7,383 nt of DNA from Bacillota bacterium (GCA_023415715.1 JAEZJP010000041.1:1-7383), one strand, 5' to 3'. Positions 1 through 6,450 are shown, counted from the first letter of the stretch. Made by a program: numbers and translations. The notes: a model not told the origin generated them from the sequence alone.

Positions 1-1
1 G

Positions 2-211
2 TCCCGCCTTTTCAAAGCAAGTTTGACTGCAAGCATATCCTTATGGCTGTATATTCTGATCGCCGTGGCAGTGGTTTCGCTGCTTGGGCTTTTGCTGGAT
101 ATGTCCAAGGAATGGTTTTTGCTTAAATGCGGACATTTTGAACTTATAAAGCCGGAGCCAATGGCGGAAGAGCCGCCCAAAGAGGCCGGCCCCAAAGACA
201 CCGAAGACTAA
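2..211 (+). CDS. C-terminal end of a small membrane protein, cut by the window edge
   Basis: The reading frame is open from the first bases of the window to a TAA at 209-211, so the start probably lies upstream. A TTG at 23 could serve as a start, but no Shine-Dalgarno sequence precedes it. The visible part has one strongly hydrophobic segment (about codons 12-35 of the fragment, rich in Leu, Val, Ile and Ala), then a short cationic/aromatic stretch (KEWFLLKCGHFE), then a Pro/Glu/Lys-rich acidic tail ending TED. This fits a membrane-anchored protein with a short soluble C-terminus, possibly the last helix of a larger integral membrane protein. I do not recognise the family. An intrinsic terminator begins 12 bases after the stop, which supports this frame as a real gene end. 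Confidence 0.5.
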   Translation, partial: SRLFKASLTASISLWLYILIAVAVVSLLGLLLDMSKEWFLLKCGHFELIKPEPMAEEPPKEAGPKDTED

Positions 212-222
212 ATGAAATATGT

Positions 223-256
223 ACGCCGCCCGCAAAGCTAAACCGGGCGGCGTTTT
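223..256 (+). terminator. Intrinsic terminator after the first gene
   Basis: A perfect 10-bp GC-rich inverted repeat (ACGCCGCCCG at 223-232 and its complement at 244-253) encloses an 11-base loop and runs straight into a short T run (253-256). It lies 12 bases beyond the stop of the upstream gene and ends that transcript before the cca promoter. Confidence 0.85.
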
Positions 257-289
257 ATTATGCAAAATAAAGCCGTGTGCCCCCAAATC

Positions 290-319
290 ATGGCAGCACC
301 CATGCAAACGTGATATACT
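290..319 (+). promoter_or_regulatory. Probable promoter for cca (extended -10)
   Basis: TGATATACT at 311-319 matches an extended -10 element (TG, one base, then TATACT). A weak -35-like ATGGCA (4 of 6 consensus bases) lies at 290-295 with an 18-base spacer. It sits between the upstream terminator and the cca ribosome site, where a promoter is needed. The assignment is by consensus only. Confidence 0.55.
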
Positions 320-351
320 TGGAAAAGATGAACCAAAAAGGTGGAAATCGC

Positions 352-1701
352 ATGATTGATCTGCCCCAAGGCGTGTCCTTTCTGATAAAAGAACTGGAAT
401 CGGCAGGCTATGAAGCCTGGGCCGTGGGCGGCTGTGTGCGTGACAGCCTTTTGGGCCTTGCGCCTCATGACTGGGATATATGCACCAACGCGCAGCCTGA
501 GCAGACACTTGCCGTATTTATGGGGCGCAGGGTGATCGAAACAGGAATCAAGCATGGCACCGTTACGGTGATGCTAGACAATGTCCCCTATGAAGTGACC
601 ACCTACCGCACGGACGGCGTATACACGGACAGCCGCCGCCCCGACAGCGTTTCCTTTGTGTTAAGCCTGAAAGAGGACCTGAGCCGACGGGATTTTACCG
701 TAAACGCCATGGCGTATCATCCAAGCCATGGCCTGTATGACGCGTTTGGCGGTGCGGAGGATCTGAAAAGCAAAATCATACGCTGCGTGGGCGACCCGGC
801 AATCCGCTTTCAAGAAGACGCGCTTCGCATTATGCGGGCGCTTCGGTTCTCCGCCACCTACGGCTTCTCTATTGAAGAAAAAACAGCTCAGGCGCTGCTT
901 GACTTAAAAGACCGCCTGCTATTGATCGCCCCGGAGCGCATCCGGGAAGAACTGATGCGCCTGATCATAGGGACCGGCGCCGTTTACGTCCTGCGGGAAT
1001 ATGCGCCGGTCATTTTCACAGTCCTGCCGGAGCTTGCGCCCATGTACAATCATGAGCAGTTCAATCCCTGCCATCACCTGAATATATGGGAGCACACCCT
1101 GCAATCGGTATCGGCCATAGCGCCTGATTCTGTGCTGCGCCTTGCCATGCTTTTGCACGATGCGGGCAAGCCTGCCTGCTTTTTCAGGGATGAAAAAGGC
1201 GTGGGCCATTTTTACGGCCATCCAAAGGAAAGCCATAAACTGGCCGGCACGGTCATGACCCGGCTGCGCTTTGACAATCAAACCATGAAAACCGTGGAAG
1301 AACTGGTGCTGCATCACGATGACGTGATCCCCGCCAAAGAAAAAAATGTACTACATTGGCTGGGCCGCATTGGTGAAACACGTTTTCGGCAATTGATTGC
1401 TGTAAAGCATGCGGATGCTTTGGCCCAGCACCCCAACAAGCGGGAGGAGAAATTACGCGATATCGCTGCGCTTGAATGTTGTCTGCAGCTCGTTTTGCAA
1501 AAGGAACTCCCTTACAAACTGAAGGATCTGGCCATAACGGGAGAGGACCTGAAAGCCATCGGCATCGCTCCCGGTCCGCAGGTAGGCAGGATGTTGAATA
1601 CGCTTCTTGAACAGGTAATGGACGGAGAACTGCCTAACGAGAAGGATGCGCTTTTGAAAGCGGCCCCAAAAGTTTCTGACAAGCCGTTGCAGTTCAGATA
1701 A
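352..1701 (+). CDS. cca: CCA tRNA nucleotidyltransferase with HD domain
   Basis: This enzyme adds or repairs the 3'-terminal CCA of tRNAs from CTP and ATP in the cytoplasm. It is a 449-residue class II nucleotidyltransferase. The N-terminal catalytic domain shows GGCVRD (26-31), the metal-binding DWD (40-42), a third acidic residue in EVTTYR (81-86), RRDFTVNAMA (112-121) and the EDALR base-recognition motif (155-159). The C-terminal half has an HD-type domain with WEH (H248), LLHDAGK (H269, D270) and LHHDD (H321, H322, D323), typical of the longer bacterial members and linked in that family to phosphohydrolase activity. The frame is open back to 277, but ATG 352 is chosen because AAAAGGTGG (336-344) lies 7 bases upstream and GGCVRD then falls at the usual distance from the N-terminus. 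CCA-adding is more likely than A-adding only, but motifs alone do not fully separate them. No clear terminator follows. Confidence 0.95.
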   Translation: MIDLPQGVSFLIKELESAGYEAWAVGGCVRDSLLGLAPHDWDICTNAQPEQTLAVFMGRRVIETGIKHGTVTVMLDNVPYEVTTYRTDGVYTDSRRPDSVSFVLSLKEDLSRRDFTVNAMAYHPSHGLYDAFGGAEDLKSKIIRCVGDPAIRFQEDALRIMRALRFSATYGFSIEEKTAQALLDLKDRLLLIAPERIREELMRLIIGTGAVYVLREYAPVIFTVLPELAPMYNHEQFNPCHHLNIWEHTLQSVSAIAPDSVLRLAMLLHDAGKPACFFRDEKGVGHFYGHPKESHKLAGTVMTRLRFDNQTMKTVEELVLHHDDVIPAKEKNVLHWLGRIGETRFRQLIAVKHADALAQHPNKREEKLRDIAALECCLQLVLQKELPYKLKDLAITGEDLKAIGIAPGPQVGRMLNTLLEQVMDGELPNEKDALLKAAPKVSDKPLQFR

Positions 1702-1773
1702 TTCTTTTGATATATCCTACAATCTGCGAGTGCTGACATTGGTGAATTTTGAGAAAGATGCGCTGCCTATATA

Positions 1774-1802
1774 TTGTCTTTGTAAGATTTATGTATTATA
1801 AT
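1774..1802 (+). promoter_or_regulatory. Strong SigA-type promoter of the ABC importer operon
   Basis: TTGTCT (1774-1779) and a perfect TATAAT (1797-1802) are separated by exactly 17 bases. Transcription would start near 1808-1810 and give a leader of about 55 bases, too short for most riboswitches. A small dyad, GCAA-gtg-TTGC (1819-1829), lies just after the predicted start and could be a leader hairpin or an operator. No known operator consensus was recognised. Confidence 0.8.
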
Positions 1803-1863
1803 TGTAAGTAAACGGGAAGCAAGTGTTGCGTAACCGAATAATGGAAATCGGAGGCACTCATCC

Positions 1864-2865
1864 ATGAAAAAGCTCCTTGCCGTCCTATTGGCAGCCATCC
1901 TGGTATTGGGCCTTGGCGTTACCGCTCTGGCTGAAGGCGAACTTTTCATCGTTTCCCCCAACAGCGACGGCCTGCTGTCCATCATCCCCAAGTTTGAAGA
2001 AAAGACCGGCATCAAAGTAACGGTTGAGTCCCTGGGCACCGGCGATGCCATGAAGCGTATCGCCACTGAAGCTGAAAATCCCACTTTCGACCTTATGTAC
2101 GGCGGCTCTCTGGCCAACTATGTAGCGAATAAGGACCTGTTCCAGAATTACATTTCTCCGGAAGATAAAAACCTGATGCCCGAATATCAAAATAAGCTGG
2201 GCTTTTGCACCAATTACACCGTGGACGGTTCCGTGCTGCTTGTGAATACCGAACTGCTGGCCGGCCTTGGCGTTGAAGTCACCGGCTATGCCGACCTTCT
2301 GAAACCCGAACTGAAGGACAAGATCGTTTCCGCCGATCCTACCGCCTCTTCCTCTGCCTTCTGCCAGCTCACAAACATGCTGCTGGCCATGGGCGGCTAT
2401 GAATCCGAAGATGCCTGGACGTATGTGGAGAACCTTTTCAAGAACATTAACGGCAAAGTCGTCAGCTCTTCCAGCGCCGTGTACAAGGGAGTGTACAACG
2501 GCGAATACGTGGTGGGCCTCACCTATGAAGACCCCTGCGTAACACTGCTCAAGGACGGCGCCACCAATATCAAGGTCATTTACCCAGTGGAAGGCACTGT
2601 GTTCCTGCCTGCCCAGATCGGTATTGTGAAAAACGCAAAGAATCTTGCAAACGCTCAGGCGTTTGTGGACTTCATGCTCAGTGAAGAAGCACAGATATTC
2701 CTTGCCGAGAATACCACCAGCCGCCCCATCCGTACCGTGGAAGCCGGCAACGATTACATGACCCCAATGTCCGACATCAAGCTCATCTTTGAAGATTCCG
2801 ACTACGTCACCAGCCATACCGCAGAACTCAAAGAAAAGGTACAGGAGATCATGATGGGCATCTAG
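1864..2865 (+). CDS. ABC importer substrate-binding protein, Fbp/Afu-like (PBP2 fold)
   Basis: A 333-residue extracellular solute-binding protein that captures the ligand and delivers it to the permease encoded downstream. The leader is classical: Lys2-Lys3, a hydrophobic core (about 4-19) and a signal peptidase I site ALA|EG after residue 23. There is no cysteine in the leader, so it is not a lipoprotein. The mature protein has the layout of the ferric/aminoethylphosphonate/sugar-phosphate group of type 2 binding proteins: a 'PKFEEKTGIKVTVE' opening (42-55), 'FDLMYGG' (75-81), 'ADPTASSSAF' (157-166), 'AVYKGVYNGEYVVGLTYEDP' (205-224) and a helical C-terminus. No adjacent Tyr-Tyr pair is present anywhere, unlike classical ferric-binding FbpA. 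The mature part has three cysteines (115, 167, 225). GGAGG (1850-1854) lies 9 bases before the ATG. The importer class is secure; the substrate is unknown. Confidence 0.9.
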   Translation: MKKLLAVLLAAILVLGLGVTALAEGELFIVSPNSDGLLSIIPKFEEKTGIKVTVESLGTGDAMKRIATEAENPTFDLMYGGSLANYVANKDLFQNYISPEDKNLMPEYQNKLGFCTNYTVDGSVLLVNTELLAGLGVEVTGYADLLKPELKDKIVSADPTASSSAFCQLTNMLLAMGGYESEDAWTYVENLFKNINGKVVSSSSAVYKGVYNGEYVVGLTYEDPCVTLLKDGATNIKVIYPVEGTVFLPAQIGIVKNAKNLANAQAFVDFMLSEEAQIFLAENTTSRPIRTVEAGNDYMTPMSDIKLIFEDSDYVTSHTAELKEKVQEIMMGI

Positions 2866-2888
2866 TCCCATCACACACAGCTTCTTGC

Positions 2889-2920
2889 GGGCATGCCTGA
2901 TACCCTCACCAGGCATGCCC
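2889..2920 (+). promoter_or_regulatory. Intercistronic hairpin between binding protein and ATPase genes
   Basis: GGGCATGCCTG (2889-2899) and its exact complement (2910-2920) form a perfect 11-bp stem with a 10-base loop, starting 24 bases after the binding-protein stop. The sequence after it (CTTTCAAATTTG) is only mildly T-rich, so complete termination is unlikely. In binding-protein operons such as malE-malF, hairpins in this position protect the upstream mRNA from 3' exonucleases or cause partial termination, so that the binding protein exceeds the permease. That role is inferred here from position. Confidence 0.7.
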
Positions 2921-2950
2921 CTTTCAAATTTGTTCAGATTACTATCAGTA

Positions 2951-2956
2951 AAGGAG
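2951..2956 (+). promoter_or_regulatory. Ribosome binding site that fixes the TTG start of the ATPase gene
   Basis: AAGGAG lies 8 bases before TTG 2965. Another in-frame TTG at 2959 is only 2 bases from it, and the far upstream ATG at 2893 lies inside the hairpin stem with no ribosome site. TTG 2965 is therefore the best-supported start. Confidence 0.75.
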
Positions 2957-2964
2957 CGTTGCCC

Positions 2965-4071
2965 TTGAGCGTTTCCATTACATTTTCGGGTGTCATCAAA
3001 AAATACGGGGACAACGTGATTATTCCGGACTTATCCCTTACAGTTCGCAAAGGCGAATTTTTTACGCTTCTGGGCCCCTCCGGCTGCGGCAAGACAACAC
3101 TTTTGCGCATGGTGGCAGGTTTCAACAGTATTGAAGGCGGCGAAATTGCCTTTGATGAGCAGGTCATCAATGACATCCCCCCTGCCAGGCGAAATATAGG
3201 CATGGTATTTCAGAACTATGCGGTATTCCCCCACATGAACGTGCAGCAGAATGTGGGCTTCGGCCTCACCAACAGGGGCCTTTCCAAGCATGAGATCAGG
3301 CAGAAAGTGGATGCCATGCTGAAAACGGTGAAAATCACCGAGTTTGCATCCCGCATGCCCGACCGGCTCTCCGGCGGCCAGCAGCAGCGGGTTGCGCTGG
3401 CCCGGGCCATTGTCATTCATCCTAATGTTCTGCTCATGGATGAGCCGCTTTCCAATCTGGATGCCAAACTGCGCATTGAAATGCGCAATGCGATCAAGAT
3501 GATTCAGAAGGAAGTAGGCATCACCACCATCTATGTCACCCACGATCAGGAGGAGGCCATGGCCGTCTCCGACCGCATTGCAGTGATGGACAAGGGCGTC
3601 ATCCAGCAGGCAGGCACGCCCAAGGCCATCTACCAGCGCCCCGCCAACCTGTTTGTAGCCAATTTTATCGGCCGCAGCAATACCCTGGAAGCGGACCTTC
3701 ACATACAGGACGGTAAAAAAGTACTGACCTTCGGAAACGGTTATGAAGCGCCTTATGAAAATCTGAGGCCCGAAATCAATACTTCTCAAAAAGTGAAGGT
3801 TTCCGTAAGACCCGAGGAATTTATCCTGGATGGCAGCGGCCGGGGCATTGAAGGCGAAATCCTCTCCAGTGTATTTCTTGGCCTGAACACCACGTATTTT
3901 GTAAAGCTGTATAATGGCGACACCGCCGAAATCGTGGAGGAAAGTTCCATCTCCAACATTCTGGAGAACGGCACCAAGGTTCACCTTAACCTGAAGCTGG
4001 ATAAGATCAACGTCTTCAGGGAGGATGGCATGGAAAGCCTCACCGTGGGGGTGGTCAGCGATGCGCGCTAA
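2965..4071 (+). CDS. ABC importer ATP-binding protein (FbpC/AfuC/PotA-like, TOBE domain)
   Basis: This 368-residue ATPase drives the importer from the cytoplasmic face. All nucleotide-binding motifs are intact: Walker A GPSGCGKTT (37-45), Q-loop VFQNYAVFPH (81-90) with Gln83, signature LSGGQQQR (135-142), Walker B VLLMDEP (155-161) with catalytic Glu160, D-loop SNLD (163-166) and H-loop His193. After about residue 235 a C-terminal extension of about 130 residues follows, with SVRPEEF and later beta-rich segments. This is the TOBE/OB region found in MalK/PotA/FbpC proteins. The length is normal for that group. Translation starts at TTG (AAGGAG 8 bases upstream). The last 11 bases overlap the start of the permease gene, a normal sign of coupled translation. 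The sequence does not show the substrate. Confidence 0.93.
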   Translation: MSVSITFSGVIKKYGDNVIIPDLSLTVRKGEFFTLLGPSGCGKTTLLRMVAGFNSIEGGEIAFDEQVINDIPPARRNIGMVFQNYAVFPHMNVQQNVGFGLTNRGLSKHEIRQKVDAMLKTVKITEFASRMPDRLSGGQQQRVALARAIVIHPNVLLMDEPLSNLDAKLRIEMRNAIKMIQKEVGITTIYVTHDQEEAMAVSDRIAVMDKGVIQQAGTPKAIYQRPANLFVANFIGRSNTLEADLHIQDGKKVLTFGNGYEAPYENLRPEINTSQKVKVSVRPEEFILDGSGRGIEGEILSSVFLGLNTTYFVKLYNGDTAEIVEESSISNILENGTKVHLNLKLDKINVFREDGMESLTVGVVSDAR

Positions 4072-5713
4072 AGCCGTACGCTGGGAGGTATGGCTGTTCA
4101 TTTCCATTGCCGCCATGCTCCTGTACACGTTATTTTTGCTCTACCCTTTGTTCACGCTGTTATCCAAGAGTGTGCTGGGTAAGGAAGGCGGCTTCTCCCT
4201 GGAGAATTTCCAACGGATATTTTCCAAGGTTTATTATTTGCGGGCCATGGGAAACAGCTTCAAGGTAACGCTGTCGGTGACCCTGTTTTCCGTACTTCTG
4301 GCAACGCCGCTGGCCTACCTGATGGCCGTGTACCAAATCCGCGGCAAGGCTATGCTGGAAATACTGGTGCTGGTATCCTCCATGTCAGCGCCTTTTATCG
4401 GGGCCTATTCCTGGATCATGCTCTTTGGCCGCAGCGGCTCGGTGACCACCTTCGTCAAAGACGCTACCGGTTTCATTCTGCCTGATATCTATGGCTTTCC
4501 AGGGATCGTGCTGGTGATGTCGCTGCAGCTGTACTCGCTTGTGTACATGTTCGTTTCCGGCGCGTTCAAAAACATGGACAATTCCCTCATTGAGGCGTCG
4601 GAATCCATGGGCTGCACAGGCGTTCGCAAGATATTCAAAATTGTGCTGCCTCTTTTGATGCCCACGCTCCTGGCCGGCGCGCTGATGGTGTTCATGCGCA
4701 CCTTTGCCGATTACGGCACCCCGCGCCTGATTGGGGAGGGATATATCACCCTGCCTGTTCTGGTGTACAACGAGTTCATGGGCGAGGTGGGCGGCAGTGA
4801 CAGCCTGGCCGCGGCCATCTCCATTGTGGCGGTGGTGATCACTACCTGCGTATTCCTTTTTCAAAAGCTGGTGGTAAGCCGCAAGCAGTTCTCCATGAGC
4901 GCGCTGCACCCCATTGAGCCCAAGAAGCTGAAAGGCATAGGCTTTGTGCTGGCCCACCTGTACTGCTATCTCATTGTGGCCATCGCCATGCTGCCGCAAT
5001 TTTACGTCATATACTCTTCCTTCCGCAAAACCAACGGCAAGCTGTTTATGCCCGGTTTTTCCATTCAAAGCTATGTGGAAGCGTTCACAACAGTCGGCAG
5101 GTCTATCATCAACACCTATGTTCTGGGCTTTATCTCCATTGCCGTGATCGTGGTGGTGGCCATACTCATTGCCTATGTGGTGGTGCGCAGGCGCAATGCG
5201 CTGAACAGCGTGCTTGATGTGACCACCATGTTCCCGGAAACCGTAGCCGGCTCAATCCTGGGCATTGCGCTTTTGATGGCCTTCAGCAAGCAGCCCCTGT
5301 ATTTCAGCCAGACGGCTTTCATCATGATCCTGAGCTACGTCATACGCCGCCTGCCTTACACGGTGCGCTCCTCCTCTGCCATTCTGCATCAGATCAGCCC
5401 ATCCATTGAGGAAGCTGCCATCAGCCTGGGTGCTTCCAACATGAAGACTTTTTTCAAAGTCACCGTGCCAATGATGCTCCCCGGTGTCATATCCGGAGCC
5501 ATTTTGAGCTGGATCATGATCATTACGGAGCTTTCCACATCCATCATCCTCTACACAACCCGCACAAAGACCATGACGCTGGAGATTTATTCCCAAATCA
5601 TCCGCGGCAACGACGGCATCGCCGCCGCTATCTCCTCCATCCTGACCTTCTCCACCATCATCGCTCTGGCCGTGTTCTTCAAGGTCAGCGGCAAAAAAGA
5701 AATCACATTGTAG
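4061..5713 (+). CDS. Fused double-domain ABC importer permease (FbpB/AfuB-like)
   Basis: A 550-residue integral membrane protein that holds two binding-protein-dependent permease domains in one chain and so forms the whole translocation pore. Each half should have about six helices (roughly residues 1-275 and 300-550). Each half carries an EAA coupling loop that docks on the ATPase: EASESMG (178-184) followed by KIFKIVLPLLMP, and EEAAISLG (450-457) followed by KTFFKVTVPMMLPG. The fused arrangement is typical of ferric-type (Fbp/Sfu/Afu) and some phosphonate importers. ATG 4061 is preferred: a G-rich ribosome site (GGGGGTGG, 4047-4054) lies 6 bases upstream and it gives a short basic N-terminus (MRAKAVR). 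An earlier in-frame ATG at 4025 directly abuts AGGGAGG with no spacing and would add 12 residues. It is the last gene of the operon. Confidence 0.92.
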   Translation: MRAKAVRWEVWLFISIAAMLLYTLFLLYPLFTLLSKSVLGKEGGFSLENFQRIFSKVYYLRAMGNSFKVTLSVTLFSVLLATPLAYLMAVYQIRGKAMLEILVLVSSMSAPFIGAYSWIMLFGRSGSVTTFVKDATGFILPDIYGFPGIVLVMSLQLYSLVYMFVSGAFKNMDNSLIEASESMGCTGVRKIFKIVLPLLMPTLLAGALMVFMRTFADYGTPRLIGEGYITLPVLVYNEFMGEVGGSDSLAAAISIVAVVITTCVFLFQKLVVSRKQFSMSALHPIEPKKLKGIGFVLAHLYCYLIVAIAMLPQFYVIYSSFRKTNGKLFMPGFSIQSYVEAFTTVGRSIINTYVLGFISIAVIVVVAILIAYVVVRRRNALNSVLDVTTMFPETVAGSILGIALLMAFSKQPLYFSQTAFIMILSYVIRRLPYTVRSSSAILHQISPSIEEAAISLGASNMKTFFKVTVPMMLPGVISGAILSWIMIITELSTSIILYTTRTKTMTLEIYSQIIRGNDGIAAAISSILTFSTIIALAVFFKVSGKKEITL

Positions 5714-5960
5714 CCAGGGGCTCTGCCCCGGGACCCCGCTTAAGGGATACATCCCTTAAGAATCCTCATTTTAAAAAAATAAAAATAGCATGAACCCGAA
5801 GGTCCAGGGCTCCAAAGCTGAAGCGCCGCCTGTGGTGGATGAAGCGAGGCGGAGGAGGCTGGCGAAACAAGCGATGCGAGCGGCAGCGTAGCAGCGCGCC
5901 GATTGAGCCAGATGGGTAGGAAAGCCCTTTGGTCGCGCCCGCAGGCGCGACACTCCTCAT
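5714..5960. repeat. Structured non-coding block, probable dispersed intergenic repeat
   Basis: No credible gene lies here. Three palindromes stand out. The first is a GGGGC-tct-GCCCC hairpin (5717-5729), extended by CC/GG across one mismatch to 5714-5732. The second is a perfect 10-bp dyad CTTAAGGGAT-ac-ATCCCTTAAG (5739-5760). The third is a perfect 8-bp dyad GTCGCGCC-cgca-GGCGCGAC (5932-5951). Between them are an A-rich tract (5774-5790) and a strongly purine-biased GC-rich stretch (about 5833-5905) with CCGCCT/AGGCGG pairing (5826-5831 with 5847-5852). An imperfect direct repeat CCAGGG(G)CTC occurs at 5714 and about 5801. This looks like an intergenic repeat rather than a gene. One copy cannot prove that. 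The first two hairpins may also form the 3' end of the importer mRNA. Confidence 0.4.
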
Positions 5961-5966
5961 TGCAAG

Positions 5967-6013
5967 AAAAAAACGTTCGCTTGGTATCTGAAAAATACTT
6001 TGCGGACGTTTTT
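5967..6013. terminator. Two-tier hairpin, probable bidirectional terminator
   Basis: The outer stem pairs 5969-5980 with 6002-6013 (12 bp, one T-G wobble), with an A run on the 5' arm and a T run on the 3' arm, so it can terminate transcription in either direction. Across a 2x2 internal loop, a second stem pairs 5983-5987 with 5995-5999 and closes a 7-base loop. It separates the importer operon and repeat block from the ECF remnant promoter. Confidence 0.6.
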
Positions 6014-6037
6014 GCATAAATAAGCGTCATTAAACAG

Positions 6038-6063
6038 TGAACCTTTTTCTTCCATATCACGTC
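6038..6063 (+). promoter_or_regulatory. ECF-type promoter upstream of the sigma remnant
   Basis: TGAACC (6038-6043), followed by a T run, and CGTC (6060-6063) are separated by 16 bases. This matches the TGAAC-N16/17-CGTC pattern recognised by many Firmicutes ECF sigma factors. It lies 35 bases upstream of the ATG of a gene that itself encodes an ECF region-2 fragment. Autoregulated ECF genes have this layout. The assignment is by consensus only. Confidence 0.5.
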
Positions 6064-6097
6064 ATATATGCGTATCAGCGTTGATAGGAGCTACCAT

Positions 6098-6304
6098 ATG
6101 ACACAGGAAGCATTCGAGGCGGAAGTCATCCGGCTGACCGAATCCATGTACCGGATGAGCTTTGCTTTGCTGCCAAGACTTCAAGACAGGCAGGACGCCG
6201 TGAAAAGTGCCATTATGAAAGCATGGCAGTACAAAGACCGTCTGCGGACATTTTTTAAGCTTTTTAGCCAGCTGCAGATGTCCTGCCCGAAGCTATCACT
6301 CTAG
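6098..6304 (+). pseudogene. Truncated ECF sigma-70 factor (region 2 only)
   Basis: A 68-residue frame starts at ATG 6098 with AGGAG (6086-6090) 7 bases upstream. Residues 1-50 resemble the N-terminus of ECF sigma factors: 'MTQEAFEAEVIRLTESMYRMSFALL' reads as helix 1 of region 2, and 'QDAVKSAIMKAWQYKDRLR' as the core-RNA-polymerase-binding region 2.2. From about residue 51 (FFKLFSQL...) the similarity is lost and a stop comes at 6302-6304. No region 4 DNA-binding part follows in any frame. Complete ECF factors have about 160-200 residues, so this is most likely a deletion remnant. A frame out of register just downstream (6271-6396) may be the end of a former partner gene. A 68-residue product could still be made. 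The family call rests on motif recognition. Confidence 0.6.
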
Positions 6305-6396
6305 GAGCATACAACAAATATACCGATGAGCGGTTGGCCACCTTCACCATACCATTGGTCCCGGCAACAGCCCCACCTACTACACCTGCCCCATAA
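6271..6396 (+). pseudogene. Possible C-terminal remnant of a second gene fused behind the sigma relic
   Basis: This frame has no start of its own and is preceded by a stop at 6265-6267. It reads 41 protein-like residues that begin AADVLPEAITLGAYNKYTDE and end in a Pro/Ala/Thr-rich tail, with a TAA at 6394-6396, 18 bases before a strong terminator. Its register differs from that of the sigma fragment. It may be the tail of an anti-sigma or secreted regulator gene joined by a deletion. The family was not recognised. Confidence 0.25.
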
Positions 6397-6413
6397 GAAC
6401 GGAACACAACAAA

Positions 6414-6450
6414 CGCCCGATTCTGTATCAAACCAGAATCGGGCGCTTTT
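6414..6450. terminator. Bidirectional intrinsic terminator
   Basis: CGCCCGATTCTG (6414-6425) and its exact complement (6434-6445) form a perfect 12-bp stem with an 8-base loop. The + strand continues with CTTTT. The minus strand continues with TTTGTT. It lies 20 bases beyond the stop of the minus-strand flavodoxin gene and just after the sigma remnant, so it can end both convergent transcripts. Confidence 0.85.

Noticed and set aside
277..351. Longer N-terminus for cca starting at ATG 277
   Set aside because: It would cover the extended -10 promoter and the real ribosome site, has no Shine-Dalgarno of its own, and adds residues not expected before the nucleotidyltransferase domain.
1803..1863. 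Possible riboswitch ahead of the importer operon
   Set aside because: The leader is only about 55 bases and contains just a 4-bp dyad. No aptamer or terminator/antiterminator pair could be drawn.
1885..2916. Long minus-strand open frame (343 residues) opposite the binding-protein gene
   Set aside because: Low-complexity Gly/His/Val-rich translation, no ribosome site, and entirely antisense to a well-supported gene; a codon-bias shadow.
2893..2964. Longer N-terminus for the ATPase starting at ATG 2893
   Set aside because: The ATG lies within the 11-bp hairpin stem, has no ribosome site, and the extra 24 residues do not resemble the ABC ATPase N-terminus. TTG 2965 has AAGGAG at 8 bases.
3031..4128. 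Long minus-strand open frame (365 residues) opposite the ATPase gene
   Set aside because: Antisense to all conserved ABC motifs and with no recognisable domain; a shadow.
5740..6060. Overlapping minus-strand frames (60-106 residues) in the structured block
   Set aside because: Basic, low-complexity translations that span palindromes and the A/T hairpin. No ribosome site or domain; treated as non-coding.
5714..6067. Insertion sequence, attachment site or CRISPR array
   Set aside because: There is no transposase or integrase frame, no regularly spaced direct repeats, and no clear terminal inverted repeats or target duplication within the window.
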